Below are positions 10,570-20,629 of a stretch of 64,000 bases of DNA, piece after piece. The DNA is from Acidobacteriota bacterium. GTDB lineage: Bacteria > Acidobacteriota > Terriglobia > Acidiferrales > UBA7541. The DNA is taken from contig JABDGF010000003.1 of NCBI GenBank assembly GCA_013286165.1, forward strand, positions 3,526 to 67,525. The letters are read 5' to 3'. Position 1 is the stretch's first letter, and each line of letters begins with the position of its first letter. The notes below the pieces were generated by a model. It worked only from the letters and a program-made list of their open reading frames with translations, had not been told where the DNA came from and ran no database searches. The translations under genes were made by a program, and so were the position numbers.

Positions 10570-11298
10570 ATGACGTCGCCTGTCTTGGGGGAGTTCCTCG
10601 GGACCATGATCATGATCCTGCTGGGAGACGGAGTGGTCGCCGCCGTCCTGTTGAAAAAGACGAAAGCCGAAAATTCCGGCTGGATGGTGATTACCACCGC
10701 CTGGGCATTCGCTGTAATGGTCGGGGTGTTCGTTTCGAACGCATGCGGCAGCAAGGATGCATTCTTGAACCCGGCATTCACGCTCGGCTTCGCGATTTAT
10801 CTCGGCGACTATTCGAAGCTCGCGTCGTATCTGCCCGCGCAACTGGCTGGTGCGTTCGTTGGTGCGGTGCTGGTTTTCCTCCATTACGGGCCGCACTGGA
10901 AAGTTTCGGACGATCCGGGCGCGAAGCTTGCGATTTTCTGCACCGGTCCGGCGATTCGATCGTTTGCGTGGAATCTGTTGAGCGAAATCATCGGAACATT
11001 TGTGCTCGTCTTCGCCGTAGGCACCATGGTCTCGAAAGCAGTGGCCGCGAACGGCCTCACGGCGGGACTTGGACCATACCTGGTCGGCGTGATCGTATGG
11101 GGCATCGGCCTTTCGCTCGGCGCCACCACCGGCTACGCGATTAATCCGGCGCGCGACCTCGGACCGCGAATCGCGCACGCCGTGCTGCCGATCCCCGGGA
11201 AGGGCGGTTCGGACTGGGGCTACGCCGGGATTCCGATTGTCGGGCCGCTCATTGGCGCGTCGATCGCGGGATTCCTGCTTCGAGCGCTGCATATCTAG
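10570..11298 (+). CDS. glpF: MIP family channel, glycerol facilitator-like
   Basis: NPAFTLGFAIYLGD (NPA-like) and AINPARDLGPR motifs, multiple TM helices, directly after glpK. Confidence 0.88.
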   Translation: MTSPVLGEFLGTMIMILLGDGVVAAVLLKKTKAENSGWMVITTAWAFAVMVGVFVSNACGSKDAFLNPAFTLGFAIYLGDYSKLASYLPAQLAGAFVGAVLVFLHYGPHWKVSDDPGAKLAIFCTGPAIRSFAWNLLSEIIGTFVLVFAVGTMVSKAVAANGLTAGLGPYLVGVIVWGIGLSLGATTGYAINPARDLGPRIAHAVLPIPGKGGSDWGYAGIPIVGPLIGASIAGFLLRALHI

Positions 11299-11309
11299 GC
11301 GGCGCTGCC

Positions 11310-11648
11310 CTACGGCGCGGGCATTTCAAAATAGAATTGGTAGTGGTTCGAGCAGCGCGGATTGAACTGCGCGTTGCAGCGCGGACAATGGGAGTTGCTC
11401 GCTAGATATTCGTCGATCGTCAGTTCCCTGCCGCACTCGCCGCAAAGGATCGCGCGCTGCGACCATTCGTTCTTCGGCCAGGTGACGATGGCGTGGCCGG
11501 CTTGTTCCTCGTGGCAATCCTTACAGGCGTAGTACTCCCCGCAGCATTTCATCTTGATCGCGATGATGTCAGTAGGGCCGTGGTAATGGCGGCAGCGTGT
11601 TTGTGCGTCGAGATCGACGCCGCGGACGTTGGGACGAATGTTGGACAT
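11310..11648 (-). CDS. CHY zinc-finger domain protein
   Basis: MSNIRPNVRGVDLDAQTRCRHYHGPTDIIAIKMKCCGEYYACKDCHEE...CGECGRELT...CPRCNAQFNPRCSNH. Confidence 0.85.
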   Translation of the reverse strand: MSNIRPNVRGVDLDAQTRCRHYHGPTDIIAIKMKCCGEYYACKDCHEEQAGHAIVTWPKNEWSQRAILCGECGRELTIDEYLASNSHCPRCNAQFNPRCSNHYQFYFEMPAP

Positions 11649-11659
11649 CGAGTCAGGCG

Positions 11660-12547
11660 TCACGACGGGCGATCGAGATCTTTCATCGTGGCGTCGTCGA
11701 GGTCGATCCCGGCGGCAGCGACATTTTCGTCGAGATGCACGACTTGCGAAGTGCCGGGGATCGGCAGCATCACGGGCGAGCGCTTCAAGAGCCACGCGAT
11801 GGCGAGTTGGGAGGGCGTGACGTTGAGTTTCGCGGCGTCGCGCGCGATGGCGCTGGCGGCGCCGGAAACTTTTCCGGCGGCGAGCGGAAAATATGGAATG
11901 AAGCCGATTTTTTCGCGTTCGCAGTAGTTGAGCACTTCTTCGTTGGCGCGATCGACGAGGCTGTAGTGATTCTGCACGCTCACGACGGGAACGATCGTGC
12001 GGGCATGTTCGATCTGCGCGACGGTCACTTCGGATAGGCCTATGTGCTTGATCTTTCCCTGCTGCTGCAAATCTTTGAGAGCGCCGAGCTGATCGTCTGC
12101 GGGGACTTTGGTGTCGATGCGGTGAAGTTGAAAAAGGTCGATGCGATCCACGCGCAGGCGCTTCAGGCTGCCGTCGCAGGCTTCGCGCAAGTGCTCGGGC
12201 TTGCCGTTTGTGACCCACTGGTTCGGGCCGGTGCGATCGAAGCCGGCTTTCGTCGCGATCACCAAACCTTTTGGATAAGGAAAGAGCGCTTCGGCGATCA
12301 GTTCTTCGCTGACGGACGGGCCGTAAGAGTCGGCGGTGTCGATGAAGTTGATGTCGAGCGCGACGGCGCGGCGGAGGACGCGGATGGCTTCGTCGCGATC
12401 TTTGGGCGGACCCCAGATGCCTGTGCCGGTGATGCGCATGGCGCCGAAGCCTAGACGGTGGACGCTCAACTCGCCGGCGATGCGGAAGGTGCCGGAGTTG
12501 GTGGCGGAGGGTTGCGGTTTGCCGGGTTGCGCGGATGAGGTGCTCAT
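11660..12547 (-). CDS. Aldo/keto reductase
   Basis: MSTSSAQ... start; [64 protein letters not shown]. Confidence 0.92.
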   Translation of the reverse strand: MSTSSAQPGKPQPSATNSGTFRIAGELSVHRLGFGAMRITGTGIWGPPKDRDEAIRVLRRAVALDINFIDTADSYGPSVSEELIAEALFPYPKGLVIATKAGFDRTGPNQWVTNGKPEHLREACDGSLKRLRVDRIDLFQLHRIDTKVPADDQLGALKDLQQQGKIKHIGLSEVTVAQIEHARTIVPVVSVQNHYSLVDRANEEVLNYCEREKIGFIPYFPLAAGKVSGAASAIARDAAKLNVTPSQLAIAWLLKRSPVMLPIPGTSQVVHLDENVAAAGIDLDDATMKDLDRPS

Positions 12548-12846
12548 TTCTTGGTGCTCCTCTCGGTTCGGTGGTGCGGCTGCTAATGAATCTGATTCAA
12601 ACACGGAAGTTTGGTCTGGTGGTGGCGGTTTCAGGTGGTGGATTGGATGACGGGCGTTTTTCAGACGCCCGTTGTATGGAGGCACACAGACGAACTCCGG
12701 CCCGTGCCACGGACTGGCTCACCTATTGTGTGCAGCAAGAAGTTGGAGTGGTGCCTGGAGGGTGCGTGGTTGAAGCCGCGGCGGAACGATGCGGGCTATA
12801 ATCGTTCGGTTTCTGAGGGCGTATTGAGCGGAAGAGAGGGCTACGG

Positions 12847-14823
12847 ATGAGGCGGCTGGGACTGTTGGCGGTGGTGGCGATGACGTGTGTTGTGGCGGTG
12901 GGGCTGGCGAGGCCGCGGGTGGTGGCGCGTGGGGATGGCGCGATCGAGGAGTCGGCGGCGGCGACGGTGGCGCAGTCGAGGGGCGACGCGCAGCCGGAGT
13001 TTGATGTGGCGGCGCACTATACGAAGTATGAGTACCGGATTCCGATGCGCGACGGCGTGCACCTGTTCACTTCGATCTATGTGCCTAAGGATGCGTCGAA
13101 GAGCTACCCGTTTCTGCTCAACCGGACGCCTTACAGCGTGGGGCCCTATGGAGTGGATCACTACCGGAAGCATTTGGGGCCGTCCGATGAATTCGAGCGA
13201 GCGGGATATATCTTTGTGAATCAGGATGTGCGCGGGCGGTACATGTCCGAGGGAAAATTTGTGGAGATGACGCCGCACATCGACGACAAGAAATCGAAGA
13301 GCGACGTGGACGACAGCACCGACACCTACGACACGATCGACTGGCTGCTGAAAAATATTCCGAACAATAACGGAAAGGCCGGTATCTGGGGGATTTCGTA
13401 TCCTGGCTTCTACACGTCGGCGAGCATGATCGATTCGCATCCGGCGTTGAAGGCGTGTTCGCCGGAAGCTCCGATGACGGACCTGTTCAAAGGCGACGAT
13501 TCGTATCACGGCGGCGCGTTCATGCTGGCGGCGAATATGGGTTTTTATGTGGGCTTCCGCGACCAGAACACTCCGACGCTGCCGCAGGACGGTGACCGAT
13601 TCGATTTCGGAACGAAAGATGGATACGACTTCTACCTAAAGATGGGATCGCTTTCGGATTCAGACGCGAAATATTTCAAGAAGCCGAACTGGCTGTGGGA
13701 CGACCAGTACAAGCACGATACGTACGACGATTACTGGAAGGCGCGCAACCTCGAGCCGCATTTGAAAAATATTCACTGCGCGGTGCTGACGGTGGGCGGA
13801 TGGTTCGACGCGGAAGATCTCGCCGGGCCGTACAAAGTGTATAACGCGGTGAAGAAAAACAATCCCGGGATCTACAACGGCATCGTGGTGGGACCGTGGG
13901 TGCACGGTGGCTGGGCGTACATGGATGGAAATCATCTGGGGAACGCGCAGTTCGCATCGAACACGGCGCAGTACTACCGGAGCGAGATTCTGTTTCCGTT
14001 TTTCGAGCAGTATTTGAAGGGCGGCGACGATGCGAAGCTGCCGGAAGCGTTTGTATTTGAGACGGGATCGAACGTGTGGCGGCGGTATCCGCAGTGGCCG
14101 CCGGCGAATGTGCAGAAGAAAACTCTGTACTTCGGCGCGAATGGCACGCTTTCGTGGACGGCGCCGAGCGGCGCGGCGGACGGATTCGATCAATACGTGA
14201 GCGATCCGAATCAGCCGGTGCCGTACGTTTCGTATCCCACGACGGATGTGCCGCAGGAATATATGGTGAGCGATCAGAGATTCGCTGCGACGCGGCCGGA
14301 CGTGCTGGTTTATCAGACCGAGCCGCTGGAAGAGGACGTGACGATCGCCGGACCGATTTCGCCGAAGCTTTTTGTTTCGACGACGGGGACGGATTCAGAT
14401 TTTGTGGTGAAAGTGATCGACGTGTATCCGGCGGACTATCCCGATCCGGGCGAGGATGAGGATCCGAAATCGAATGACGTGCCGCGTCCGCACATTGCGC
14501 TCGGCGGTTATCAGCAGCTGCTGCGGGGTGAGCCGTTCCGCGGAAAATTCCGGAAGAGTTTTGAGAAGCCGGAGGCGTTTACGCCGGGAAAGGTGGAGCA
14601 GATCGATTTCACGATGCCGGATGTGAATCACACGTTCCGGCGCGGGCACCGGATCATGGTGCAGGTGCAGAGTTCGTGGTTTCCGCTGGTGGACCGGAAT
14701 CCGCAGACGTTTGTGGATATCCCGTATGCAAAGCCGGCGGATTTTGTGAAGGCTACGGAGAAGATTTACAGAGGCGGGGCTACGGCGTCGGGTGTTGAGG
14801 TGGGAGTGCTGCCCGGGAAGTGA
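12847..14823 (+). CDS. CocE/NonD family hydrolase (X-Pro dipeptidyl-peptidase-like)
   Basis: 658 aa; signal peptide, YRIPMRDGVHLFTSIYVPKD, GIWGISYPGFYTSASMI (GxSxxG), C-terminal PepX_C-like region. Confidence 0.9.
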   Translation: MRRLGLLAVVAMTCVVAVGLARPRVVARGDGAIEESAAATVAQSRGDAQPEFDVAAHYTKYEYRIPMRDGVHLFTSIYVPKDASKSYPFLLNRTPYSVGPYGVDHYRKHLGPSDEFERAGYIFVNQDVRGRYMSEGKFVEMTPHIDDKKSKSDVDDSTDTYDTIDWLLKNIPNNNGKAGIWGISYPGFYTSASMIDSHPALKACSPEAPMTDLFKGDDSYHGGAFMLAANMGFYVGFRDQNTPTLPQDGDRFDFGTKDGYDFYLKMGSLSDSDAKYFKKPNWLWDDQYKHDTYDDYWKARNLEPHLKNIHCAVLTVGGWFDAEDLAGPYKVYNAVKKNNPGIYNGIVVGPWVHGGWAYMDGNHLGNAQFASNTAQYYRSEILFPFFEQYLKGGDDAKLPEAFVFETGSNVWRRYPQWPPANVQKKTLYFGANGTLSWTAPSGAADGFDQYVSDPNQPVPYVSYPTTDVPQEYMVSDQRFAATRPDVLVYQTEPLEEDVTIAGPISPKLFVSTTGTDSDFVVKVIDVYPADYPDPGEDEDPKSNDVPRPHIALGGYQQLLRGEPFRGKFRKSFEKPEAFTPGKVEQIDFTMPDVNHTFRRGHRIMVQVQSSWFPLVDRNPQTFVDIPYAKPADFVKATEKIYRGGATASGVEVGVLPGK

Positions 14824-14860
14824 GCGCGGCGGCGAGCGCTTCAGCCGCTCGCCTTAGAGT

Positions 14861-14991
14861 GCGGGAGCGGAGCTACCGCTTTGCCTGGCGACGAGCGTGC
14901 TCGTCGTGTTCGCGTGTGAAAGCTCGGCTGCGCGCAGGAAATGTAGGGCGACTGCCGTCGCCGCCAAGCAAAGCGGTAGCTCCACTCCCGC
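14861..14991. repeat. 131-bp REPIN/MITE-like element with 24-bp terminal inverted repeats (1 mismatch)
   Basis: Left GCGGGAGCGGAGCTACCGCTTTGC, right GCAAAGCGGTAGCTCCACTCCCGC; internal small palindromes. Confidence 0.75.
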
Positions 14992-15239
14992 ATTCTAAAG
15001 GAAGCCGCGTATGGCGGTTGAGGGACGGGTCGAACTGGAAAGCTCGAAACCGGCGAACAAGGACGGGCATCCAAACGGCGTGGAGGGGCGGCGCGTTCGG
15101 CATGACGGAGGCGCCGCTGAACCGGGTTCCGTTGCCGTTGGGGGGGTTCTTCGTTGCTGGGGCGCGGGAAAATCCACTATAATTTCGGAGTACGTTTTCA
15201 TACCATGCGCGAGCGGCGCGAGTCGCCGCCCGGAAATGC

Positions 15240-15728
15240 TTGCCGATGCCAGACCTAGCCGAGAAGATCAAAAAAAAGCTGCAAGACGAGATCGCAGTTC
15301 TCGAACACGAGTTGCACAACGACCTGCCGAAAGAGATCTCGATCGCGCGGGCGCACGGAGACCTTTCGGAGAACGCGGAGTATAAGTACGCGAAAGAGCG
15401 GCAGGGGTACGTGTCTGCGCGGCTAGGCCAGCTGCACAAGCGCATGGCGGACCTTTCGATGTTGAATTTGAGCAACTTGCCGAGGGACCGCGCGGCGTAC
15501 GGATCGCGCATCACGGTACTCGACGTGGCGAAAGCGCAGAAGATCGAATATAAGCTGGTGACGGTGGAAGAAGCGGACGCACCGCAGGGGCTGATCTCGA
15601 CCAGTTCCCCAATTGGGCGCGCGCTGATGGGAAAGAAAGTTGGCGATGAAGTGGTGGTGACGACGCCGGCGGGCCAGAAAGAATACGAAGTCGTAAAGCT
15701 TGCGACCATTTACGACGAGGAAGCATAG
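15240..15728 (+). CDS. greA: GreA/GreB-family transcription elongation factor
   Basis: LQDEIAVLEHELHNDLPKEISIARAHGDLSENAEYKYAKERQ and SPIGRALMGKKVGDEVVVTTPAGQKEYEVV. Confidence 0.88.
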   Translation: MPMPDLAEKIKKKLQDEIAVLEHELHNDLPKEISIARAHGDLSENAEYKYAKERQGYVSARLGQLHKRMADLSMLNLSNLPRDRAAYGSRITVLDVAKAQKIEYKLVTVEEADAPQGLISTSSPIGRALMGKKVGDEVVVTTPAGQKEYEVVKLATIYDEEA

Positions 15729-15755
15729 GCGGCGCTTGCGGGTGAGCCTGATTTC

Positions 15756-16451
15756 ATGCTGACGCGTACTATTGGCCGGTACCTGAGCTGGCCGGTTGAC
15801 CGGCTCGCTGCAGTTGTCGCTATCACCGGAATCCCTCCGAACGTAATCACGTGGTCTGCACTCATATTGAATTTGTGGGCGGGCGTGATGTTTGCGGCTG
15901 GCCGATTTGTGACCGGCGGCTCGCTGATGATTTTGTCGGGGCTGTGCGATTTGCTGGATGGGCCGGTTGCGCGGCGGCAGGGGCGCGTGTCGCTGTTTGG
16001 CGCGTTTTTGGATTCGATATTCGACCGCTACGCGGACCTGATTCTGTTTCTTGGACTGCTTGTCTATTATTCGAGCGTGAACCGGTTTATGTACGCGGTA
16101 CTCGCGGGCGCGGCGATGGCGGGCTCGGTGATGGTGAGCTACGCGAAGGCGCGCGCGGAATCGTTGACGCCGAGCGTGGAGATTGGGTTTTGGGAGCGGC
16201 CGGAACGCCTGGTGCTGATGATTTTGGGAGCGCTGACGAACCGGATGGACGTGGCGCTGTGGTTCCTCGCGATTGGGCCGAACATTACTGTGATTGGGCG
16301 GATTATTCACACGTGGCAGGCGACGAAGGGTGAGGGGCTGGCACCGGCCGTCTCATCCACAAAACACACGGATACGTATACGCCTGGCGTGCAGGGTGAG
16401 GCGCCGACTCCGGCGGGCGTGCTGCACCGGACGGCGCGACGCGGTAGTTGA
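15756..16451 (+). CDS. CDP-alcohol phosphatidyltransferase family protein
   Basis: Motif DLLDGPVARRQGRVSLFGAFLDSIFDRYAD (DGxxAR...G...D...D), multi-TM. Confidence 0.9.
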   Translation: MLTRTIGRYLSWPVDRLAAVVAITGIPPNVITWSALILNLWAGVMFAAGRFVTGGSLMILSGLCDLLDGPVARRQGRVSLFGAFLDSIFDRYADLILFLGLLVYYSSVNRFMYAVLAGAAMAGSVMVSYAKARAESLTPSVEIGFWERPERLVLMILGALTNRMDVALWFLAIGPNITVIGRIIHTWQATKGEGLAPAVSSTKHTDTYTPGVQGEAPTPAGVLHRTARRGS

Positions 16452-16573
16452 GTTTTTTGTTTTTTGCGTAAGCGGTATCTCTGCAGTGCAATTCCCTTTC
16501 GTAACTGATGCGGGTACAGGTGTGCGTTCTGAGGGTCTGGTGCGCGAGCGGTGCGTTAAGATTTGAATCGACT

Positions 16574-17587
16574 ATGAAACCAGCACTGATATTGCACGGC
16601 GGCGCGTGGGCGATTCCCGACGACGCGGTGGAAGACTGCCGCAAAGGGATTCGACGGGCGCTCGAGTCGGGATGGAAAGTTTTGTCGTCTGGCGGCGCGG
16701 CGATCGATGCGGTGCAGGCGGCGATTGTGATTCTGGAAGATGATGTGACGTTCGATGCGGGCGTGGGAGCGCATTTGAATGCGGCGGGGCGCGTGCAGCT
16801 GGACGCGATCCTGATGGATGGCGCGACGCTGAAGGCGGGCGCAGTGGCGGCGGTGGAGCGCGTGAAAAATCCGATCCTGCTCGCGCGCAAGGTGCTCGAG
16901 AAAAGCGAGCACATGATGCTGGTGGGCGATGGCGCGGAACGCTTTGCGGAGTCGCACGGCGTGGCGATGTGCGAGCCGGAGGCGCTGGTAATCGAGCGGG
17001 AGCGCGTAGCTTGGTCGAAATGTATTGGGAGCGCGCACGCGGCGGAACATCACGTGGGCCACGAAAGCGGGACGGTGGGCGCGGTGGCGATCGACCGGAG
17101 CGGGCACATGGTGGCGGGAACTTCGACGGGTGGGACGTGCTGCAAGCTGCCGGGGCGAGTGGGCGATTCGCCTTTGATCGGATGCGGGTGCTACGCGGAT
17201 CAAGAGGCGGGCGGGATTTCGTGCACGGGGCACGGCGAAGGCATCATGAAAATTGTGATGGCGAAGATGGCGGCGGATTTATTGGCGGGGGCGGAGAGCG
17301 CGGGGAGTTCGTCGAAGAAGCGACGCGTGAGTGCGGGGCGGGCGCGGGTCACAATGGCAAAGACCACTGCTGCGGCGGGCGCGGCGGGTGATGGAGCGCA
17401 GAATACGGCGCAGTTTGTGGCGGATGCGTGCGTTAGGAAGCTTGAGCATCGGGCGCACACGACCGGTGGATTGATTCTGCTGGATCGTGAGGGGAACCCG
17501 GGGGCGGCATTTAATACGCCGCGGATGGCTTACGGGTTTGTGGATGCGGAGGGGAGATTTAAGGTGTTTCCGGCGGCGGTGCGGTAG
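16574..17587 (+). CDS. Isoaspartyl peptidase/L-asparaginase (Ntn hydrolase)
   Basis: LILHGGAWAIPD, VGAHLNAAGRVQLDAILMDG, GTVGAVAIDRSGHMVAGTSTGG (catalytic Thr), GEGIMK. Confidence 0.92.
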   Translation: MKPALILHGGAWAIPDDAVEDCRKGIRRALESGWKVLSSGGAAIDAVQAAIVILEDDVTFDAGVGAHLNAAGRVQLDAILMDGATLKAGAVAAVERVKNPILLARKVLEKSEHMMLVGDGAERFAESHGVAMCEPEALVIERERVAWSKCIGSAHAAEHHVGHESGTVGAVAIDRSGHMVAGTSTGGTCCKLPGRVGDSPLIGCGCYADQEAGGISCTGHGEGIMKIVMAKMAADLLAGAESAGSSSKKRRVSAGRARVTMAKTTAAAGAAGDGAQNTAQFVADACVRKLEHRAHTTGGLILLDREGNPGAAFNTPRMAYGFVDAEGRFKVFPAAVR

Positions 17588-17608
17588 GTCTCCAAGGACG
17601 TCAACAGC

Positions 17609-17635
17609 ACACAGGCGAACTCCAGCCTGTGCCAC
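17609..17635. repeat. Dispersed palindromic repeat family A: CACAGGC-N-GCCTGTGCCAC
   Basis: acACAGGCgaactccaGCCTGTgccac; related copies near 702, 12684, 18899, 27431, 27597, 48731, 48849. Confidence 0.75.
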
Positions 17636-17687
17636 TTACTTTCTTACCCAAAATGTTTTGTGGTGCGGCTGAAATCTATGCCAGCAC

Positions 17688-18020
17688 TTAGAATTTTGCT
17701 TTGATGCGGCTGAAAAGCGACGCTGGCGAATTTGAACTTTTCGGTGGGGCGCTCGTCGCGGCCGAGGCTTGCGCAACCGGTTGAGCTTGGGCAGCGGCCT
17801 GTGCGGACGGCTGCGGCTGAGCCGCGGGCTGAGCTTGCGCCTGGGCTTGCGGAGGCGCGGCTTTGGGGCCTTCGCCCATTTTGTACTGGCTGCTCTCGCC
17901 GGGCGTGCCTGCGGGGCATCCGACGCCGAAGCACGGGCCGGTGTAATGAATCAGCGAGCAGCCGGACAGGCTGGCGGCGCACGCTGCGACCACAAGAGTT
18001 CCGCTGATGCGCTTTCGCAT
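17688..18020 (-). CDS. Small putative lipoprotein with Ala/Gln/Pro-rich tail
   Basis: MRKRISGTLVVAACAASLSGC lipobox; tail PQAQAQAQPAAQPQPSAQAAAQAQ. Confidence 0.65.
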   Translation of the reverse strand: MRKRISGTLVVAACAASLSGCSLIHYTGPCFGVGCPAGTPGESSQYKMGEGPKAAPPQAQAQAQPAAQPQPSAQAAAQAQPVAQASAATSAPPKSSNSPASLFSRIKAKF

Positions 18021-18178
18021 ATTCCCCTCACCCACAGTTTGAACTTCGCGGAAATCGACGAGGATGCTGGGTACAGCATGGCATGAAAGCGTCGAGTGGA
18101 AGGGGGATTCGCGGATGTTCGCTGCGTAAACGCCAGCAAATGGAAGGCGAAGAATTTCGCGAAAAGTACAGGCGAAGG

Positions 18179-18778
18179 TTAGGAGAAACGCGGGAGGAAG
18201 AAACCGGTGTGGCGCACGTGTTCGTCGAAGGCCGGACCGAATTCGGCGGAGAGATAGGACTCTTCTTTTTTTGCCTTTCGGGCGAAGCCAATGAGGATCA
18301 GGAAGAAGGCGAGGATGGCGCGGAGTTCGCCGATGGCGAGCGCGTCGCCGACGATGATGAGCAGGATGCCGGTGTAGATCGGGTGGCGGATGAACTTGTA
18401 GGGGCCCCGGCGGATCAGGGTGTGGCCTTCTTTGATTTGGACTTCGGCGCTCCAATTGGTGCCGAGGATGAGGCGCGCCCAGATGGCGAAGGCGGAGCCG
18501 AACAGGGCTAGGCCGGCGCCAGTCCAGCCGATCCAAGGGAGGTTGGGGATGATTTGCGTGCCGAGGCCGAAGAGGCCCTTGCTTTCGCGCATAAGTAGAA
18601 ACGCGCCGATGAAGAGGAAGATTAGGTGGCTCCAGCGATCGCTGCGGGATTCAACGTGAGCGGGGCGCTTTGCGGTAAACCAGAAGGCGAACCAGACGAG
18701 GGCGAGGGCGGACCAGGCGACGTAAATCCATTCGGCGGGGCCGAAGGTGGTGGGATTGAGGTGGGAAAGGTGGGGCAT
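18179..18778 (-). CDS. Isoprenylcysteine carboxyl methyltransferase (ICMT)-like membrane methyltransferase
   Basis: Start MPHLSHL at 18778; EGHTLIRRGPYKFIRHPIYTGILLIIVGDALAIGE...EESYLSAEFG. Confidence 0.82.
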   Translation of the reverse strand: MPHLSHLNPTTFGPAEWIYVAWSALALVWFAFWFTAKRPAHVESRSDRWSHLIFLFIGAFLLMRESKGLFGLGTQIIPNLPWIGWTGAGLALFGSAFAIWARLILGTNWSAEVQIKEGHTLIRRGPYKFIRHPIYTGILLIIVGDALAIGELRAILAFFLILIGFARKAKKEESYLSAEFGPAFDEHVRHTGFFLPRFS

Positions 18779-18816
18779 GGGTGCGAGGTATTTTACAGCG
18801 AGTTGGGAGCGGGGAG

Positions 18817-18853
18817 AGATCCTTCGGCCGATGAATCGGCCTCTGGATGACGG
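18817..18853. repeat. Dispersed palindromic repeat family B: GATCCTTCGGCCG-N-CGGCCTCAGGATGAC
   Basis: GAGATCCTTCGGCCgatgaatCGGCCTCTGGATGACGG. Confidence 0.75.
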
Positions 18854-18898
18854 GCATTGTTTCAAATTGTCCGTGAGACCAAGGCAAACGCAACTGCA

Positions 18899-18924
18899 CA
18901 CAGGCGAAGTCCAGCCTGTGCCAC
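18899..18924. repeat. Palindromic repeat family A copy
   Basis: CACAGGCgaagtccaGCCTGTGCCAC. Confidence 0.75.
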
Positions 18925-19084
18925 TCGAAGATCGCTGCAAATGTGTTGGGTGGACCGACGTCGTGATTGCCAGGATTGAGGTGGGTGGTCGAAAGAGGAC
19001 CGCCAGGGTGGCTGTCCGACGCGCTGCGCGCGTCGCCAAAATGGGGCTTGCTTGCGTGGGCGCTGAGGCGCAATCTTCGCGGCT

Positions 19085-20269
19085 ATGAAAAGGAAAATGC
19101 GCGTTCGGAAGTTGGCGGATTCTACTTTGGCGATTCATGCGGGGGAGGAGAAGTTTGGGGTGGCGGGGCCGGTGGGAACGGCGATCGCGCGGACCTCGAC
19201 GTTTACATTCGCGGATACGGAGCAGATGAAGCAGTGGGCTGAGGGCAAGGGTTCGCACTTTATCTATACGCGATACGGCAATCCGACGCTGGCGGTGGCA
19301 GAAAAGAAAATTGCGGCGCTCGAAGGTGCGGAGGATGCGTTGGTGACGGCGTCGGGAATGGCGGCGATTTCGAGCGCGCTGCTCGGTGTGCTGCAGGCGG
19401 GCGACGAACTGATCGCTACGCTGTCGCTCTACGGCGGAACGTACCGGCTGATGCGCGATATTTTTCCGCGGATGGGGATCAAGGTGAAGTTCGTCGGGAC
19501 GGACCTGGCGGCAATCGAGAAGCTGGTGACGCCGCGAACCAAGGCGCTCTACATCGAGACGCCGACGAATCCGGCGCTGCGCGTGGTGGATTTGAAGCGT
19601 GCGGTGAATTTTGCGAAAGAATGGGATTTGGTGTCGCTCGTCGATAACACGTTTGCGAGCCCGGTGCTGCAAAAGCCGATTGGAATGGGATTCGACGTGG
19701 TGCTGCACAGCGCGACGAAATATCTGGGCGGGCATTCGGACATTCTGGCGGGAGCGGCGGCGGGAAAGAAATCGCTGATCGAGAAAGCGCGGCAGATGGT
19801 GATTTATCTGGGCGGGTCAATGGATCCGGAGGTCGCGTTTTTGTTGATCCGCGGAATGAAGTCGCTCGAGGTGCGGATGGAGCAGCAATGCAAGACGGCG
19901 ATGGCTGTGGCGAAATATTTGGAGAAGCATCCGAAGGTCAGCCGGGTGCACTTCCCTGGGCTCGCGTCGCATCCGGATCATAAGTTGGCGAAGCGGCAGA
20001 TGAAGGGATTCGGCGCGATGATGGCGTTCGATATGAAGGGCGAGCTTGCGGCGGCGCGGCGATTCTGTGAGCGGACGCGGGTGTTTTTACTGGCGGCGAG
20101 TTTGGGGGGAGTGGAGTCGCTGGTGTTGCTGCCGGTGTATTCGTCGCACTACAACATGTCTGCGGCGGAATTGAAGGCGGCGGGGATTGAGGCGGGGACG
20201 GTGCGGGTTTCGATTGGGCTCGAGGATGCGGGGGATTTGATTGAGGATTTGCGGCAGGCGTTGGCGTGA
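19085..20269 (+). CDS. Cys/Met metabolism PLP-dependent enzyme (cystathionine gamma-synthase / methionine gamma-lyase family)
   Basis: ALEGAEDALVTASGMAAIS, YIETPTNPALRVVDL, VLHSATKYLGGHSDILAG. Confidence 0.92.
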   Translation: MKRKMRVRKLADSTLAIHAGEEKFGVAGPVGTAIARTSTFTFADTEQMKQWAEGKGSHFIYTRYGNPTLAVAEKKIAALEGAEDALVTASGMAAISSALLGVLQAGDELIATLSLYGGTYRLMRDIFPRMGIKVKFVGTDLAAIEKLVTPRTKALYIETPTNPALRVVDLKRAVNFAKEWDLVSLVDNTFASPVLQKPIGMGFDVVLHSATKYLGGHSDILAGAAAGKKSLIEKARQMVIYLGGSMDPEVAFLLIRGMKSLEVRMEQQCKTAMAVAKYLEKHPKVSRVHFPGLASHPDHKLAKRQMKGFGAMMAFDMKGELAAARRFCERTRVFLLAASLGGVESLVLLPVYSSHYNMSAAELKAAGIEAGTVRVSIGLEDAGDLIEDLRQALA

Positions 20270-20335
20270 GAATTACAAAATCAAAGGCACACCCCGCTGA
20301 GAGCGGGGTGCAGACAGGCTGAGAGCCTGTCCCAC

Positions 20336-20629
20336 TCAGTCGGATTTTATGGGGGCGGGCGAAACGGGTGAGGAGTCGTCGTTGTCGTCGGGTTGGGATG
20401 AGCCGGGGGCGGGGACGTCATCGGCTTCGACTTGCGCTACTCGGCGGTCGTGTTCGGCGCGCGAGATAATTCCCTGCTTCAAGGCGTCGTCGAGAGCTTC
20501 GATGCGTTCGCGGGCTTTGCGCGAAAGCGCGTGCGGCTTCGGTTCGCGATGGACGAGCGTGAGAATCAGCAACGCGCCGAGAACGGCGAGCACCGACAAC
20601 ACTCCGATTTTTTTAGCCGTGTTCTTCAT
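20336..20629 (-). CDS. Small membrane-anchored hypothetical protein with SHOCT-like helix
   Basis: N-terminal TM; RERIEALDDALKQGIISRAEHDRRVAQ. Confidence 0.5.
   Translation of the reverse strand: MKNTAKKIGVLSVLAVLGALLILTLVHREPKPHALSRKARERIEALDDALKQGIISRAEHDRRVAQVEADDVPAPGSSQPDDNDDSSPVSPAPIKSD

Noticed and set aside
18779-19735. N-terminal extension of the 518-aa minus ORF 18179..19735
   Set aside because: The upstream part lies antisense to the PLP enzyme gene and over repeats; the real ICMT-like protein starts at 18778
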